DNA of 64,000 nt, taken from the NCBI GenBank assembly GCA_902806595.1, contig CADCXC010000038.1, positions 4,464,001-4,528,000 of the forward strand, given 5' to 3'. The stretch is from Pyrenopolyporus hunteri. Its lineage: Eukaryota > Ascomycota > Sordariomycetes > Xylariales > Hypoxylaceae. Position numbers and translations under genes: made by a program. The notes under the pieces are model-generated. The model made no database searches, was not told the DNA's origin, and saw only the letters and a list, made by a program, of their open reading frames with translations. Below, piece by piece: positions 10,929 to 21,706 of this stretch; the first letter of the stretch is position 1; the number at the start of each line of letters is the position of its first letter.

Positions 10929-11830
10929 TTATTGCCATGGCATTTCACTGCCTTTTTTTAGTATCCATCCGTATTCCGTTATGAAGAATCGGCGCTAGTT
11001 TGCGAGGCGCGAGGCGGAGATGGTGGGGTAAGAGAGAGAATAGGGAGTTTCGCAGTAATTAAGGCAAAAACGTGGCCTGGCTTCGGAGACTGATGGCTAG
11101 ATAGCCTCCTAGAACCGCTGTTCGCCTAGGGTGTCCAATAGTGCAGAGAATAGGTCATGTCGGGGCATTGATCGGCCATACCATTAGGCGTATATCGACG
11201 TATGGATCACCCTCCGACGAACATTCCGTGGTCGCGAATATTGGCACACGACGTAAAAGATGCTCAATTGGATATTGTTATCTTTCTCCGAGATTCGGGT
11301 ACGGTACCAGCATGACTTCTTCTCCCCTCAAGGGAGACTGTCCGCTTGAGATTGGCGGCAAGGAGACTTTATTACGTGTACTTGCTGATCTTGCTTCCCT
11401 CCCCTTAAGGCTGGTAGGTACACGGGATCCAGGGATCTACCCTTTCCACCTGGCTGGGGATGGGGTTGGTGTGGGCGTGATTTCTGCTGTAACCAAGGTA
11501 CCTATATATGTCTCGTCTGGGTTGTTTCTAATTGGCAATAGGTACCTCTATAAACCGTTGTAGGGGTATAAGGACCTAGCTATTAATCCGGATTAGGGAG
11601 ATCAGGAAATGAGAAAGGGACCTAATGCATGAATGATGAAATGGAGGTTGGGATAACCTTTTGAACGAAGTGTTCGAGGGCCGATTTAACGTTTGGGTCT
11701 GATGTCCCGACCGGAAAACTCCGCAGTGGCTGCTGCCTCTTCGATCGCCATGCCAAGCAAAAGTAATTGAGATCCAATACATGTATCCCTGGATTTACAT
11801 AGGCTACCTACATCATAGGTATCTTACCTC

Positions 11831-12190
11831 AGGTACCTAGGCTGGGTACTTAGGTAGGTGGGTATGTAACTTGCATTAGGTACCTTCAACTTACAGCAAG
11901 ATTTGACTTTTTTGTCCTGGGTTGCGTAACGTGGCTGTTTTAATCGTCCGATTTAATCCTTTAATTCTTTCTGTTTTATGATTGTATAGGTAGGTACCTA
12001 GGTACTCAACTCGTGTACTTTATAATTCCTGCATATAAGACGGCGTCTGAAGTAAGCAATAAAGAATACCTTTTCTCATCGTGCGAATTGCTCAAGCTCG
12101 TACCTTTACTAATCCCACTGGGGAATGGACGGGGAAGGTCGGGGCATCAGATTAGGTACATGCGAGTAGGTACCTAGGTAGGTATGCGAC
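11831..12190. repeat. dispersed palindromic GGTACCTAGGTA words
   Basis: The words GGTACC, CCTAGG and AGGTAGGTA recur many times in this interval, for example at about 11831-11840, 11990-12004 and 12166-12183. GGTACC and CCTAGG are each self-complementary. Scattered single copies occur in other intergenic parts of the window (12440, 21474, 36903, 45110, 49310), but the density is highest here. Confidence 0.7.
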
Positions 12191-13198
12191 TTGGAGGTAT
12201 GTACAAGATCTCTACTTAGACTGCATGCACAGTCTCAATGAGTGACGTATTCCGACGGATGCCATGCACGTACATGGTACATAGGTACATTCTATTCATT
12301 GTCCAAACTGGACATAACTCCCATATCGTTACTATACTACAAAACATCTGCTTAGCCTACTATATCAATCTCATAAGTCTCCATGAACATACCGTTATAC
12401 GTTTGTGAATTCAATATCTATGGAGGTACCTGGGTTGTCGCTTAAATCTTAAAAAGACATCTCGTGTTCATGTGGGTAGGTAGTTTTTTCTCGTGCCTGA
12501 CAGGTTGCCCGGGGCTGTGCTGCCCCACACTTTTCTGCAACTAACTGCATCTGCTTCTCTCTCTGACCACTGGATAAACAGATCAGGTATTGCCTGCTAC
12601 ACGGATACCTCATCGTACCTACCTAGCCGGCAGGTGCTACGTAATGTATGTACAGCGACAACCTTGAAAATACCTGGGTACCTTTAACGATACATAGGGT
12701 ATTGCAGGTATTGTACCGTGGTACTTGTGCGTTCATTCACACGACCCTTTACTAAGAACCCCCCCCTGCCGCTGGTCTTGGATCCATGTTCTCTTTCACA
12801 CTTCATTTCCATCGCCATTCGTTCGTCCAGATCTTCATTCTTTCCAGTCTGTTTCCTCTCCCACTCCCCACCACCCGCTTCCGTCGCCTTCAACCGCGGT
12901 GGTGCGTTTCGCTCGCTTCAGCACTGCCTAGGTAAACCTATTATCGCACCGGCCCGCAAAGGTAATCTAGTCAGATCCGTCTTCTCCTGCGACTCCGCTG
13001 AATCCGATCCGATCCGACCTGGTTTAGACCGATCTAAGCGTGTCAAGAGGGGCGGGCACTAACAATCCCCATCATCTGTTTACATGGTCGCATTACGCCG
13101 AGATTGACCATAGAGTCGGACTTTGCAATTCTTCGGCCGGGCACATCAAATGAGCATCGACCTGGATTAATGAACTACACTGTTTCGCTACGAATACA

Positions 13199-15754
13199 AT
13201 GAGGTTTTCTATAGGAGCGCCGCTGCTTGCGGCTCTATCCTTCTCATCCTTCATCCTACCCGCCTTGGCAGCCAAACGAATTCTTCAATCCACCTCTCTC
13301 AACATCTGCCAGGAAAACTCGGGATTCACGGCTAGTTTGTTCAATGTCGTCTACAGTCCGAGCGAAGGCGTCGCTCACGTCAATATCTCGGCCCTCTCTA
13401 CTATTGAAGCCAAGGTTAAATTCGATATCGACATCAGCGCCTACGGTTACTCGTTTCTGCATACCGTCATCGATCCCTGCGACGTCGATTTGGCCGGGTT
13501 TTGTCCCATGGTATCCGGAAAATTGGGCGATCCTTTCAATCTCGAAGTCCCTCCCGCAGCGGCGGCCAATATCCCGTCTATCGCGTACGATTTTCCCGAC
13601 CTCGATGCCAAGGTCAAGATCTTCATCAATGCTACCGATGGCGACCGAGCCGGACAAAGTGTTGCCTGCGTTGAGGCTCTGATTTCGAACGGACAGACTG
13701 TCGACCTGACTGGTGTGAAATGGGCCTCTGCCGTGGTGGCCGGTTTGGCTCTCGCGTCATCTGCCTTCCTCTCCGGGCTTGGCCATACAAATGCCGCTTC
13801 TCACGTCGCTGCGAACGCCCTGTCGCTGGTGGGCTACTTTCAGGCGCAGGCCATGGTCGGCCTTGTCGGAATTCCTCTGCCGCCTGTTGTGCAGGCTTGG
13901 ACCCAGGATTTCCAGTGGAGCATGGGTATAATTAACGTTGATTTTAGTACGTCCACGTCTTAAACCTCCATTTCGTGACGATGATATAACTTCACTGCCA
14001 TGTGTGGTCATGGTTGCGTCTCAGAAGGGCTTGCTAACTTACATTGTTTTAGTGCAACGAATCTTCACCTGGTATCAGCGCTCGACGGGAGGCACAGCCT
14101 CCACACTCATCACACAGGTCGATTCGCTCGCTAGCGTATCCGTGGAGGTACAAAAGCGCGCGGTCGATCTGTTCAAGCGCGGGACTGCGATACTTCCCCG
14201 TGGTGTGGTGGAACATGGTGCAAAGCTTCTGAAGCGAGCCAACGTCCAGACACCATATGGAAGTTATGTGGTGTACGGCATCCAACGTGTTGCTTTCAAG
14301 GCGGGAATCGAAACCACGAATCTTTTCATAACGGGCATCATCTTCTTCTACCTTGTCATGGCCTTCACCACCCTCTTCGTGGTTGGCTTTAAAGGGCTGT
14401 GCGAGCTGGCCGCGAAGCAGAAGTGGATAAAAGGCGATACCTTCCTCGATTTCCGCAATGGTTGGCGTAAGTATAGCCAAGTTTTCCATTTCGATATGGT
14501 TTCTACTTATATAACGCATTCGCGCTAATCACCCTCCGTCACAGGTACTGTAATCAAGGGTATTCTCTTCCGCATGGCCCTCATCGGACATCCCGCAGTA
14601 ACAATTCTCTGTTTCTGGGAATTCACCCAAAGCGACTCTCCCGGCCTAATGGTGGTGGCCGTATTTTTCCTCATTTCTGTCAACGCTGTCTTAGCCTGGG
14701 CAGCTTACAAGGTCATTCGGATCGCGCATCGTTCGGTCGCGCTTCACAGGAACCCTGCCTACATCTTATTTTCGGACCCGCAAACTCTTAACAAATGGGG
14801 TGAGTGACTTCTCCCACACCTTGCTTCCCTTTTCCTTCCCGTCATGGGAACGTATCCCTAATCAAAATATATCCTGATCACTGCTAATCAATGTGTCATA
14901 GGCTTCCTTTACATTCAGTTCCGCGCCTCGGCCTATTATTTCATCGTTCCAGTTCTCAGCTACACTATCGTGAAGTCTCTGTTCATCGCCTTCGCCCAGA
15001 ATGCGGGTATCGTCCAGGCGATCGCGTTCATTCTCATCGAAGCCGCGGCTCTAATCGCGGCCTCGGTGTTACGGCCCTGGATGGATAAAAAGACCAATTC
15101 CTTTAACATTGCCATCGCCGTCGTCAACCTGCTTAATGCCATCTTCCTCCTTATCTTTACGCAGGTTTTCGATCAGCCGGGTCTCGTCACCGGTATAGTG
15201 GGTGTTGTGCTCTGGATTCTGAATGCGGTTTGCACTCTGGTCCTTCTACTCATGCTAATAATCACCACTGGCATTATCATCTTCCACGGTAATCCTGATG
15301 GCCGGTACAAGTTTATGGCCGATGATCGTACGTCTTTCATGAAGTCCCAGAGCCAGCTTGCTACTACTACCGAGCTCGACGCTCTCGCAATGACTGCTCG
15401 TGGCGAGAAACCGGGATTCGCGTCCGGCCTTGACTTAGACGACGATGGCGATTCTAACCGTCGCAATTCCTTGTACCGGGGACAAGGATCCGGAGCCAAT
15501 TCTACAGCCAACAATTCACATCATGCTCCCTCCCATTATGCGCCGCCCCGCTCGCCTGTGGACCCTGTCAATAGAACTGCCAGTCCGTACAATGGGTCGG
15601 TGTCTTCAATGTCGCGTTCGCAGAATAATGCCAGCCCAGCCGGCTACAAAGCGCCCGCTAGCCCGAGGTAAGATAAATCTAACCACAATTTTGAATCACC
15701 TGCTTACGTTTCGTGCATAGTCCATGGCAACGTGGAGCCGGGTACGACCATTGA
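13199..15754 (+). CDS. FLC/TRP-like integral membrane protein (flavin carrier family)
   Basis: Five exons: 13199-13946, 14053-14466, 14545-14799, 14902-15667 and 15721-15754, giving 738 aa. All four introns have GTNNGN donors and TAG/CAG ends. The last exon adds only the short tail ending PWQRGAGYDH, a typical end for this family. Residues 1-24 are a signal peptide (LPALAA). The following roughly 150 residues, with paired cysteines, form the ML-like lumenal domain. A block of about nine membrane segments follows (the TRP domain), and then a Ser/Asn-rich cytosolic tail from about residue 640. Yeast FLC1-3 act in the ER/Golgi or plasma membrane, in FAD import into the ER, cell-wall integrity and calcium signalling; Pkd2 of fission yeast is related. 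Substrate and location in this organism are inferred. Which FLC paralogue this is cannot be decided here. Confidence 0.92.
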
Positions 15755-16568
15755 ATAAGCCTATTCGGAGGAATACGCCAATAGGGGACTAATTAGGCTG
15801 TTGGCATTTCTGAAATAATTGATAGCAAGCTTGTGCCCATATACGAGTACCCCGAAAGCTCTGGCTGCGTCGGCCCGAGTAGGGTGTAATGGAATTAAGG
15901 CCATTCGGATCGCCTTCGCATGTAATTGATGATTATGTGTTTCTTAGAAGGAGAACGTGAAACGGAAAGGATAGCTTCTGGTATAATGGCGTTCCGGTTC
16001 GGAACGATACTCTCGCAGCTGGTATTATTATGTTACCCAATTCCTAGTGCACCCATGCTTTCGCGTGTTCCGTCTAGAACATACACCGAATTGATGGCCC
16101 CCGTTCATATTTACATTACGAAGTGCGATACGGCCTTAGCTGCGAGACGGTCTTTGATGCTCAGAATATCCCCTCGTGGTCTTATATTCATGGATACTAC
16201 CGCTCAAAAATAGAGAGCCTCAGCCAGTCTACCGCGGGGCGGCCCAAGATGAAGTACCAAAAGCCGTGCAAAGAGTGGTAAGGGGCTGCAATGCATAAGT
16301 CTGTCGAGGTGTCAATTAAAAGTTCCCGGACTGTTGCGCCTCTCATGAGAGGCAATCTACTACATGCCAAGTAGAAATTTAAACGAGTGAATTTAGACTA
16401 ATACATAGTATCGTACACAGCCGACCTTCTCGACACTTCATACCAGAGTCAGTGCCGGTACAAGTACAGCGGCCCCTAATCCCAACGCTAGACACCATCC
16501 AATATCACGCCGCCCCAACTTCGCCGAGGCAAAGCTGACGAAAACCCCTACTCTTACTAACACATCTC
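15755..16568. other. gene-free stretch
   Basis: This lies between the 3' end of the FLC-like gene and the 3' end of the minus-strand Cys-rich gene. A 95-codon plus-strand frame at 15926-16213 is chance-level, with no recognisable motif. Nothing else seen. Confidence 0.5.
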
Positions 16569-17105
16569 CTACTCGTCAGACCCAGTGATCTCCTGGCGAG
16601 TCCCAAAGGTCCTCAAGTGGTCCGCCTGGTCATCGAACCGCGTAAGCATCTCATACGCCTGGCCCTCCGGCGTATCCCTCTTGATCGTGTACCTAACCCC
16701 ATCCTCCTCCAAGAAGTGGGTATCAGGCTCGACCGTAACGCCGGGGCTCACATCCTCCCCGGCGTCGCGGGCGGTGATCACGACGAACACCTGCGCGCCC
16801 TCGACCTCCTTCTTGCTGTTGCTGAGGCACTTGTCGCCCGTCTGCTGCTTGATCGCCGCGCCCCCGCAGTCCGACTCCTTGTACAGCTTCAGCTGGTCGT
16901 CGGACCCGCCGTTGCCGCCGGTCTCTTCGAACTTGGCCGAGCGGTACTTCTTCCCTCCGTCGCCGCAGCAGGTCTTTTGCGCCACGTTGCTGCACGTCTT
17001 GCCTACGGTCTTCTTGCAGTCTTTCTTCTCGTACAGTTGGATGTTGTAGTTCGCCATGGCGACGCTGGAGGCGAGCGCGGCGAGGAGGAGCGTGCTGAAC
17101 TGCAT
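16569..17105 (-). CDS. secreted Cys-rich protein with C-terminal YTI-type module
   Basis: Single exon, 178 aa, ATG at 17105. Residues 1-18 are a signal peptide (LLLAALASSVAMA). The mature protein begins NYNIQLYEKKDC. A similar LKLYKESDC recurs about 55 residues later, so the Cys-rich part may be a weak duplication. Six cysteines are seen in total. After a Val-rich strand (AQVFVVITARD) comes a C-terminal module, VRYTIKRDTPEGQAYEML followed by DQADHLRTFG. This resembles VYTILIDSDEGRAYEKL in the next gene downstream (18665). The family is not recognised. Small size, secretion and cysteines fit an effector-like or wall-associated protein, as inference only. Third codon positions are strongly GC. 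That makes long false frames on the opposite strand. Confidence 0.8.
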   Translation of the reverse strand: MQFSTLLLAALASSVAMANYNIQLYEKKDCKKTVGKTCSNVAQKTCCGDGGKKYRSAKFEETGGNGGSDDQLKLYKESDCGGAAIKQQTGDKCLSNSKKEVEGAQVFVVITARDAGEDVSPGVTVEPDTHFLEEDGVRYTIKRDTPEGQAYEMLTRFDDQADHLRTFGTRQEITGSDE

Positions 17106-18664
17106 TTTCGATGGGGGTTTTGAGTGTTGGTTATAAAGGTGTAAGTGAGGCAAAAAGTTCAAGTGTATGTTGTAGTACTGTTCCTGGGGTTCAGTTCAAG
17201 TTGTTCTGTTTGTCTTGTTGAATCCAAACCTGAAAGCCCGTGGAGAGAAGGGGTTTTTATATCGTTGGATAGACTGGTTTGGACGGGTCACCCTCGACAT
17301 TGAACAGGACACAATGGATACTGGAGGTCAAAAACCAGTTGATCACTATTGTCATAGTAGTCAATGAATGCCACATCCTAATCCTTCGTGATGATTCCAC
17401 GCGTACGTACCCAAGTCTACATAATGCGGAGTAGAAAGGCTCCAATCGTCACTACTCCACGCCGAATACACTCGTAGTTGATACTCGATGCCTCATGAGA
17501 ACTTGTCTATATCCCTAAAATAGCCACACGGCTTACGGTGTTACATGGCTGTGTCACGTACTGAGATATAATTATGATGAAGCGAATATACCCTTTGGAT
17601 AAGGCCCTCATGAAGCTGGTGATCAACAGTATTACGTCTCCCATAAATCCTCTCAGACTATATACAGTACCGAAAGTGAAGCCAGAGCGGACTTTCCTAC
17701 AGCATATAATCGTGTGAATATCTTGATGAATAAGCATACTCCATCAGTATTTCTACTTATGATTCATACTGATAGTCGTTGTAGCGCCTAATAACGGACT
17801 CATCAATATAAATACAAAGATATATAACTAGTGGACTAGGACCAGGTATACCTTACATAGCCGCTGTAGATCGTGGGCACTTCAGCTCCGCTATAGTCTT
17901 GGAAAGGCAACGCAGAGCATCTAAATATGCCGATTAGCAAGGATATTTCCAATCCATCGGAACGTTGTGCCGTGACCATAGACTGAGGACGTCGCACAGA
18001 TAGGATTTGAATTAAATTTGAGGCAACTCCGATTGTCTATCAACGCAACAATCCAAGTAATCTGATAATATTATATTGCGTATACTACACGAAGGATTCC
18101 GCGAGTTGCATTAGAAAGAGTCCTTTTGCGGACTGATCTACTCGACCAAGTTTCTAAAGTTATACCATCGCAGTCGTGCCGCTTTACATCTATTTCAAAG
18201 GTACCTATTGCTTACGCCCCCGACGTAACACAAGTTTCTTTGAGGCCGGCGCCGATTGTTCTTAGTCGAGCGAAAGTTCCTTTGAAGATGGTACGAGGGA
18301 GTTCCATGGAGGAAGATTTCTCTTCATGTCAATTGGCTAGATGGTATATTTGATGTGTCAATATGACGTAGCGTAGCAACGACACGGTTGTACAGGGGCA
18401 GCAAGGGGTTGTTGCGATATAATTCAAGTAATGAAGGATAAGCACGAAGGAAGATGAAAACAAACATTTATACACATAGTCGGCTGTGAGAGCAAAGCAT
18501 TGCAAATACATATAGCTAAACGCGCAACCGCTGTTCATCAACCAAGCTCTCCTCATACGCGCTTTCAGCATCATAATACTACCTCTTCCCTTACAATCCA
18601 GTATTTACTTTGAATACCTAGCAACAATACTCAGCTTTTCATCGCAACACTCTCCTCTTAAACA
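17106..18664. other. AT-rich gene-free stretch
   Basis: This is the head-to-head region between the two module-sharing small genes. It is AT-rich throughout, with only short frames (up to about 81 codons) that have no recognisable content. Promoters of both genes must lie in it, but no specific sites were identified. Confidence 0.5.
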
Positions 18665-19057
18665 ATGACGCAATCTCAAGAATATCCGTACTACAAGATC
18701 CACGACAAGCAAGGCGGTTCAAACGGAAGCTTCAAAGTCTACACGATCCTAATCGATTCAGACGAAGGGCGGGCCTACGAGAAGCTCACAACCGACGCCG
18801 AGCGCTTGGACTATATGCGCAAGCACGCCCACGACAGCTGGCAGGTCGTCCGGCCAGACTCTGCTTTCTACGAGGATAATGTGGCCGGGAAGAGATATGT
18901 CATCGATGTGAACACGCCCGAGTATGCGGGGTTGCAGAAGATACTTCAGAAGGATGGAAGCAGTTGGCCTGAGGGGACAAAGGAGTTCGATGATATGATT
19001 CGATACTATCAGGAGCACGCGACTAGGGTGGAGGATGCACCGGTAAACTCTTGCTAA
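18665..19057 (+). CDS. small cytosolic protein with two YTI-type modules
   Basis: Single exon, 130 aa, ATG at 18665 preceded by an A-rich context (AACAATG). No signal peptide or membrane span. It begins MTQSQEYPYYKIHDKQGG. Residues around 20-60 (VYTILIDSDEGRAYEKL, then ERLDYMRKHA) match in spacing and character the C-terminal module of the secreted protein at 16569-17105. A second, weaker copy seems to follow (RYVIDVNTPEYAGLQKIL, then FDDMIRYYQEHA). The protein may therefore be a tandem of one small alpha/beta module. The family is not recognised and no catalytic motif is visible. It lies divergently from its relative across 1.56 kb, which suggests local duplication followed by gain or loss of the secreted Cys-rich part. 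Confidence 0.75.
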   Translation: MTQSQEYPYYKIHDKQGGSNGSFKVYTILIDSDEGRAYEKLTTDAERLDYMRKHAHDSWQVVRPDSAFYEDNVAGKRYVIDVNTPEYAGLQKILQKDGSSWPEGTKEFDDMIRYYQEHATRVEDAPVNSC

Positions 19058-20258
19058 AGGATGATACGCACGAGAGTTTTAAAATATAGTACACATATAT
19101 GACTAGGTACCTATACTAACCATGGCCTGGTATGAGGACTTGGAAGGTTAGAAAATTGGCACGAATTGTGTCTTAGTCCCGGGGAATCCGTTCTTCCCGT
19201 CGCAAGCCCGAACTGACAATCATAGATGTATTAGCGCTTAGTGTGAATGAAAACCCGATGGCAACAAGGACAAGCTTCATATTGAAGCTTGATTCTGACC
19301 TTTACTAGCTTTTTCCCCTTAGGGTAAAACGTTGAAAACCCTGGACGCCGTTGAATTGGGCTGCAAAGTCCAATGAGAGGAAGTCCCTTATATTTCAAGT
19401 TGTCCGAATACTACCCCTTTTTATTTTCCGACATACCACCGAGTTCTTTCGAATCTCCGCGTAAGAGTCTAAGGTGGTCCGCATACAGCTACACCGTGGC
19501 TGCTACCCCAACACTCGAAATCGGGGGGCGAGTTTAATACGCCCAGAGGAGCTGGTAAAACCTAGGCTCTGCTGTGGCGACCTGGGCACGCGTGACTGGT
19601 ATCAGAGGCTTGGGAACGTCGCCCGACGGGATCCGAAATGATCGACCTGAAGTATTGCCGCTAGGACCTGCTTGAGTTCGTTCCTTGATTGGTCTTTCGG
19701 AATCCTCCAAGAGAATCCTAGAAGAGAACTCGTGGCAATAGAGAATATACGCATCGTATGGCCCCTTAACGCGGCAGGCTGCCTACAGTTTGCTTAGTAG
19801 TTATTCAACTTTTTAAGAAGCTAATTGATATCAAGTCCTGAATTGGATAACACGCAATGTCATCTCAAAGGAGTATAGCCCTGGGGGCTTTGCTAAGATT
19901 TAACCTGATACTATAGTTGCTAGGACACAGCCTGCTGCTACCCCAGACCCAGTCGGCCAATGATATCTGGGGGACCTCTTCTTTGTGGCAGCCAAGGCTA
20001 TACCTACATATACGGGGCTACCAATCTCACCATATCATATTCAGTAAGCTGTTATAAATTCAGCCTTATCAAGTTATTACTCACTGTTGCCTCGGTCCCG
20101 AGGACTTACAATATGAATATATAAAGACTGAAGCTCTCTTCTAAGATGAGGAAAAAGGGGGGAAAAACTCCACAGTATCCTTCTACTTCAATACACTCTG
20201 GTACAAAACCTCCCGTTCCTCTAACCCTACTCAATAACCCCCCTTCAACTCCATCAAC
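19058..20258. other. gene-free stretch
   Basis: No frame of note on either strand. The last 150 nt (from about 20100) turn AT- and C-rich and include CTAACCCTAC and CCCCCCTTCAACT, a plausible leader for the small knuckle protein that follows. No element or repeat was recognised. Confidence 0.5.
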
Positions 20259-20546
20259 ATGTCAGAAACTTGCGACGTGTGCGACGGCTACGGCACACGA
20301 CCTCGAGACTGCGGGAGCTGCGGAGGCGACGGCACCATAACAACAAGGGAAAGCTGCCGTTACTGCACCGACGGCCAATACTACGCCCCGAAGCTGAAGG
20401 AATGGCGCGAATGCGCCCAGTGCGACGGCACCGGGGTAGGCGACGAAGAGACCAGATCATGTAATACTTGTTCGGGGAGCGGCCAGTTCAACTATATGTG
20501 CATGGCGTGCTACGGGAAGGGAACAACGTCTGTGAGTTTTCGGTGA
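20259..20546 (+). CDS. small CxxCxGxG-knuckle (DnaJ zinc-finger-like) protein
   Basis: 95 aa as a single exon, ATG at 20259. Nearly the whole protein is made of CxxC pairs: CDVCDGYG, CGSCGGDG, CRYCTDGQ, CAQCDGTG, CNTCSGSG and CMACYGKG. These are the knuckles of the DnaJ (Hsp40) zinc-binding domain, but there is no J domain, no G/F region and no C-terminal substrate domain. Two zinc sites of four cysteines each need four knuckles; six are present. After the sixth knuckle a GTGAGT donor-like site occurs. Downstream (about 20581-20665) another frame reads CCPRCSGAYINFP, so a short second exon may exist. No clean phase-matched splice could be built, so the single-exon form is reported. Possible roles are redox or chaperone partner; this is inference. 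Confidence 0.7.
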   Translation: MSETCDVCDGYGTRPRDCGSCGGDGTITTRESCRYCTDGQYYAPKLKEWRECAQCDGTGVGDEETRSCNTCSGSGQFNYMCMACYGKGTTSVSFR

Positions 20547-21259
20547 ACGACGGTAGTTGATGCAAGATCTGACAATTTGAAGTGAAAGTACTTTTGTGCT
20601 GTCCGAGGTGCTCCGGAGCCTACATCAATTTTCCCCGAATTCTACCCCTGAGTCGAGTGGAATAAGGCGATTCCCGGTGTTGTACACATGACTCTCGTTT
20701 TCTATGATTAAATCCCTCTTGGTCGTTCCTTTACGGGTTTCGGCGAGTGTACTTTTATAGTATCATAGCAGTCCAGGGGATAGGGAGCGTACTTAACATT
20801 TTCTTCGGGCTCGGTGCCTCTGTTAAATCGAAAGGTGTTGGAAGTGGGAAGGATTTGCGAGAATCGTCTGAAAGGTGTATATATATCCTTGGTGTGTTTT
20901 CTTCTTCCTGTAGCCCGAGTATACAGAGCAGACGGTCATTACCGCAGAGAACACGGGTCCTTGGCTTTTTCGTCGGTGACAAGTCCCCTTTCCTTATTAG
21001 AGAGGTATTTCTCCGAATTACGTGCTCAAGTCCGGCGTCATGGCTCGACGAAGCACATGGAGTCTACGTCAATTATTAGTTTATATTTGGAACCTCAGAA
21101 CTTATAGGACTTCTCGGGGTTTTGAACGGTTACACAATTAGTCAGCTTATGTTCCCTGGCAAGCTTGTTGGGGTTACACATGCCAGACCATGGCGTATCG
21201 CAACCTCTGCGGGGGTAGCCCTACACTGTATTTATAGCCGCTATAACTAGTGCGCATCT

Positions 21260-21275
21260 CACTATATTTATAGTG
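21260..21275. repeat. inverted repeat, 7-nt arms
   Basis: CACTATA and TATAGTG are separated by two T. The arms are perfectly complementary. Confidence 0.85.
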
Positions 21276-21352
21276 GCAAATTATATGGCGATATGAACAA
21301 TTTCCGCCGGCTGTCTTCGTAAGTAGGTAGGCGAACACCTAAAAACCTACTT

Positions 21353-21390
21353 TTTAGATTCATTTATAATATATTATTTATGAATCTAAA
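21353..21390. repeat. inverted repeat, 11-nt arms, AT-rich loop
   Basis: TTTAGATTCAT at 21353-21363 pairs perfectly with ATGAATCTAAA at 21380-21390. The 16-nt loop itself contains the palindrome TAATATATTA, so the whole could form a cruciform. Confidence 0.9.
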
Positions 21391-21506
21391 GTTGCTGAAC
21401 AATAAGGTCTATATTTATAGGTAGTTCCATGTCCCTGTTAAGTTATTAGTAAATCGTTGTCGAGCCCCCACTAGGTACCTGAGGTAGCGAGGTACGCGCT
21501 GGGGCT

Positions 21507-21522
21507 CACTGTAACTACAGTG
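21507..21522. repeat. inverted repeat, 7-nt arms
   Basis: CACTGTA and TACAGTG are separated by AC. The arms are perfectly complementary. It lies about 185 nt upstream of the TTI2-like start. Confidence 0.85.
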
Positions 21523-21706
21523 ACTAAAACCAGTGTATAATACTGTATATACACCGTATATCTAAATATGGGTTGGCGCCTGTCGGCCCGCCCGACAAAC
21601 GTCGAACTCCATCAAACAATTAGCCAGAGACGAGGCAGCGAGTAGAACACGTTGTTCACAAACTACTCCTCATTCAAAGCCAAATTAAAGAAATAATGTG
21701 TTAAGA

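Larger units (their letters stand above)
10444..13198. other. intergenic region with repeated GGTACCTAGG words
   Basis: This 2.75 kb holds no intact gene that I can support. A minus-strand fragment lies at 10662-10928 and a field of GGTACCTAGGTA words at about 11830-12190. A plus-strand frame at 11141-11563 starts with GTG and has chance-level length. A pyrimidine-rich stretch at about 12785-12890, typical of fungal core promoters, lies about 310-415 nt upstream of the FLC-like gene and may belong to its promoter. Confidence 0.5.
20547..21706. other. intergenic region with hairpin cluster
   Basis: No supported gene. A plus-strand frame at 20747-21079 (110 codons) is chance-level. The interval holds three clear short inverted repeats at 21260-21522 and GAGCCCC/GGGGCTC arms at about 21463 and 21501, described separately. 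It ends at the TTI2-like start codon. Confidence 0.5.

Noticed and set aside
11141..11563. 140-codon plus frame
   Set aside because: It starts with GTG, has no recognisable motif, and a frame of this length is expected several times by chance in 64 kb.
16585..17123. Two plus-strand frames of 154-168 codons opposite the Cys-rich gene
   Set aside because: The minus frame has a clear signal peptide and cysteine pattern. The plus frames are Leu/Arg/Ala shadows.
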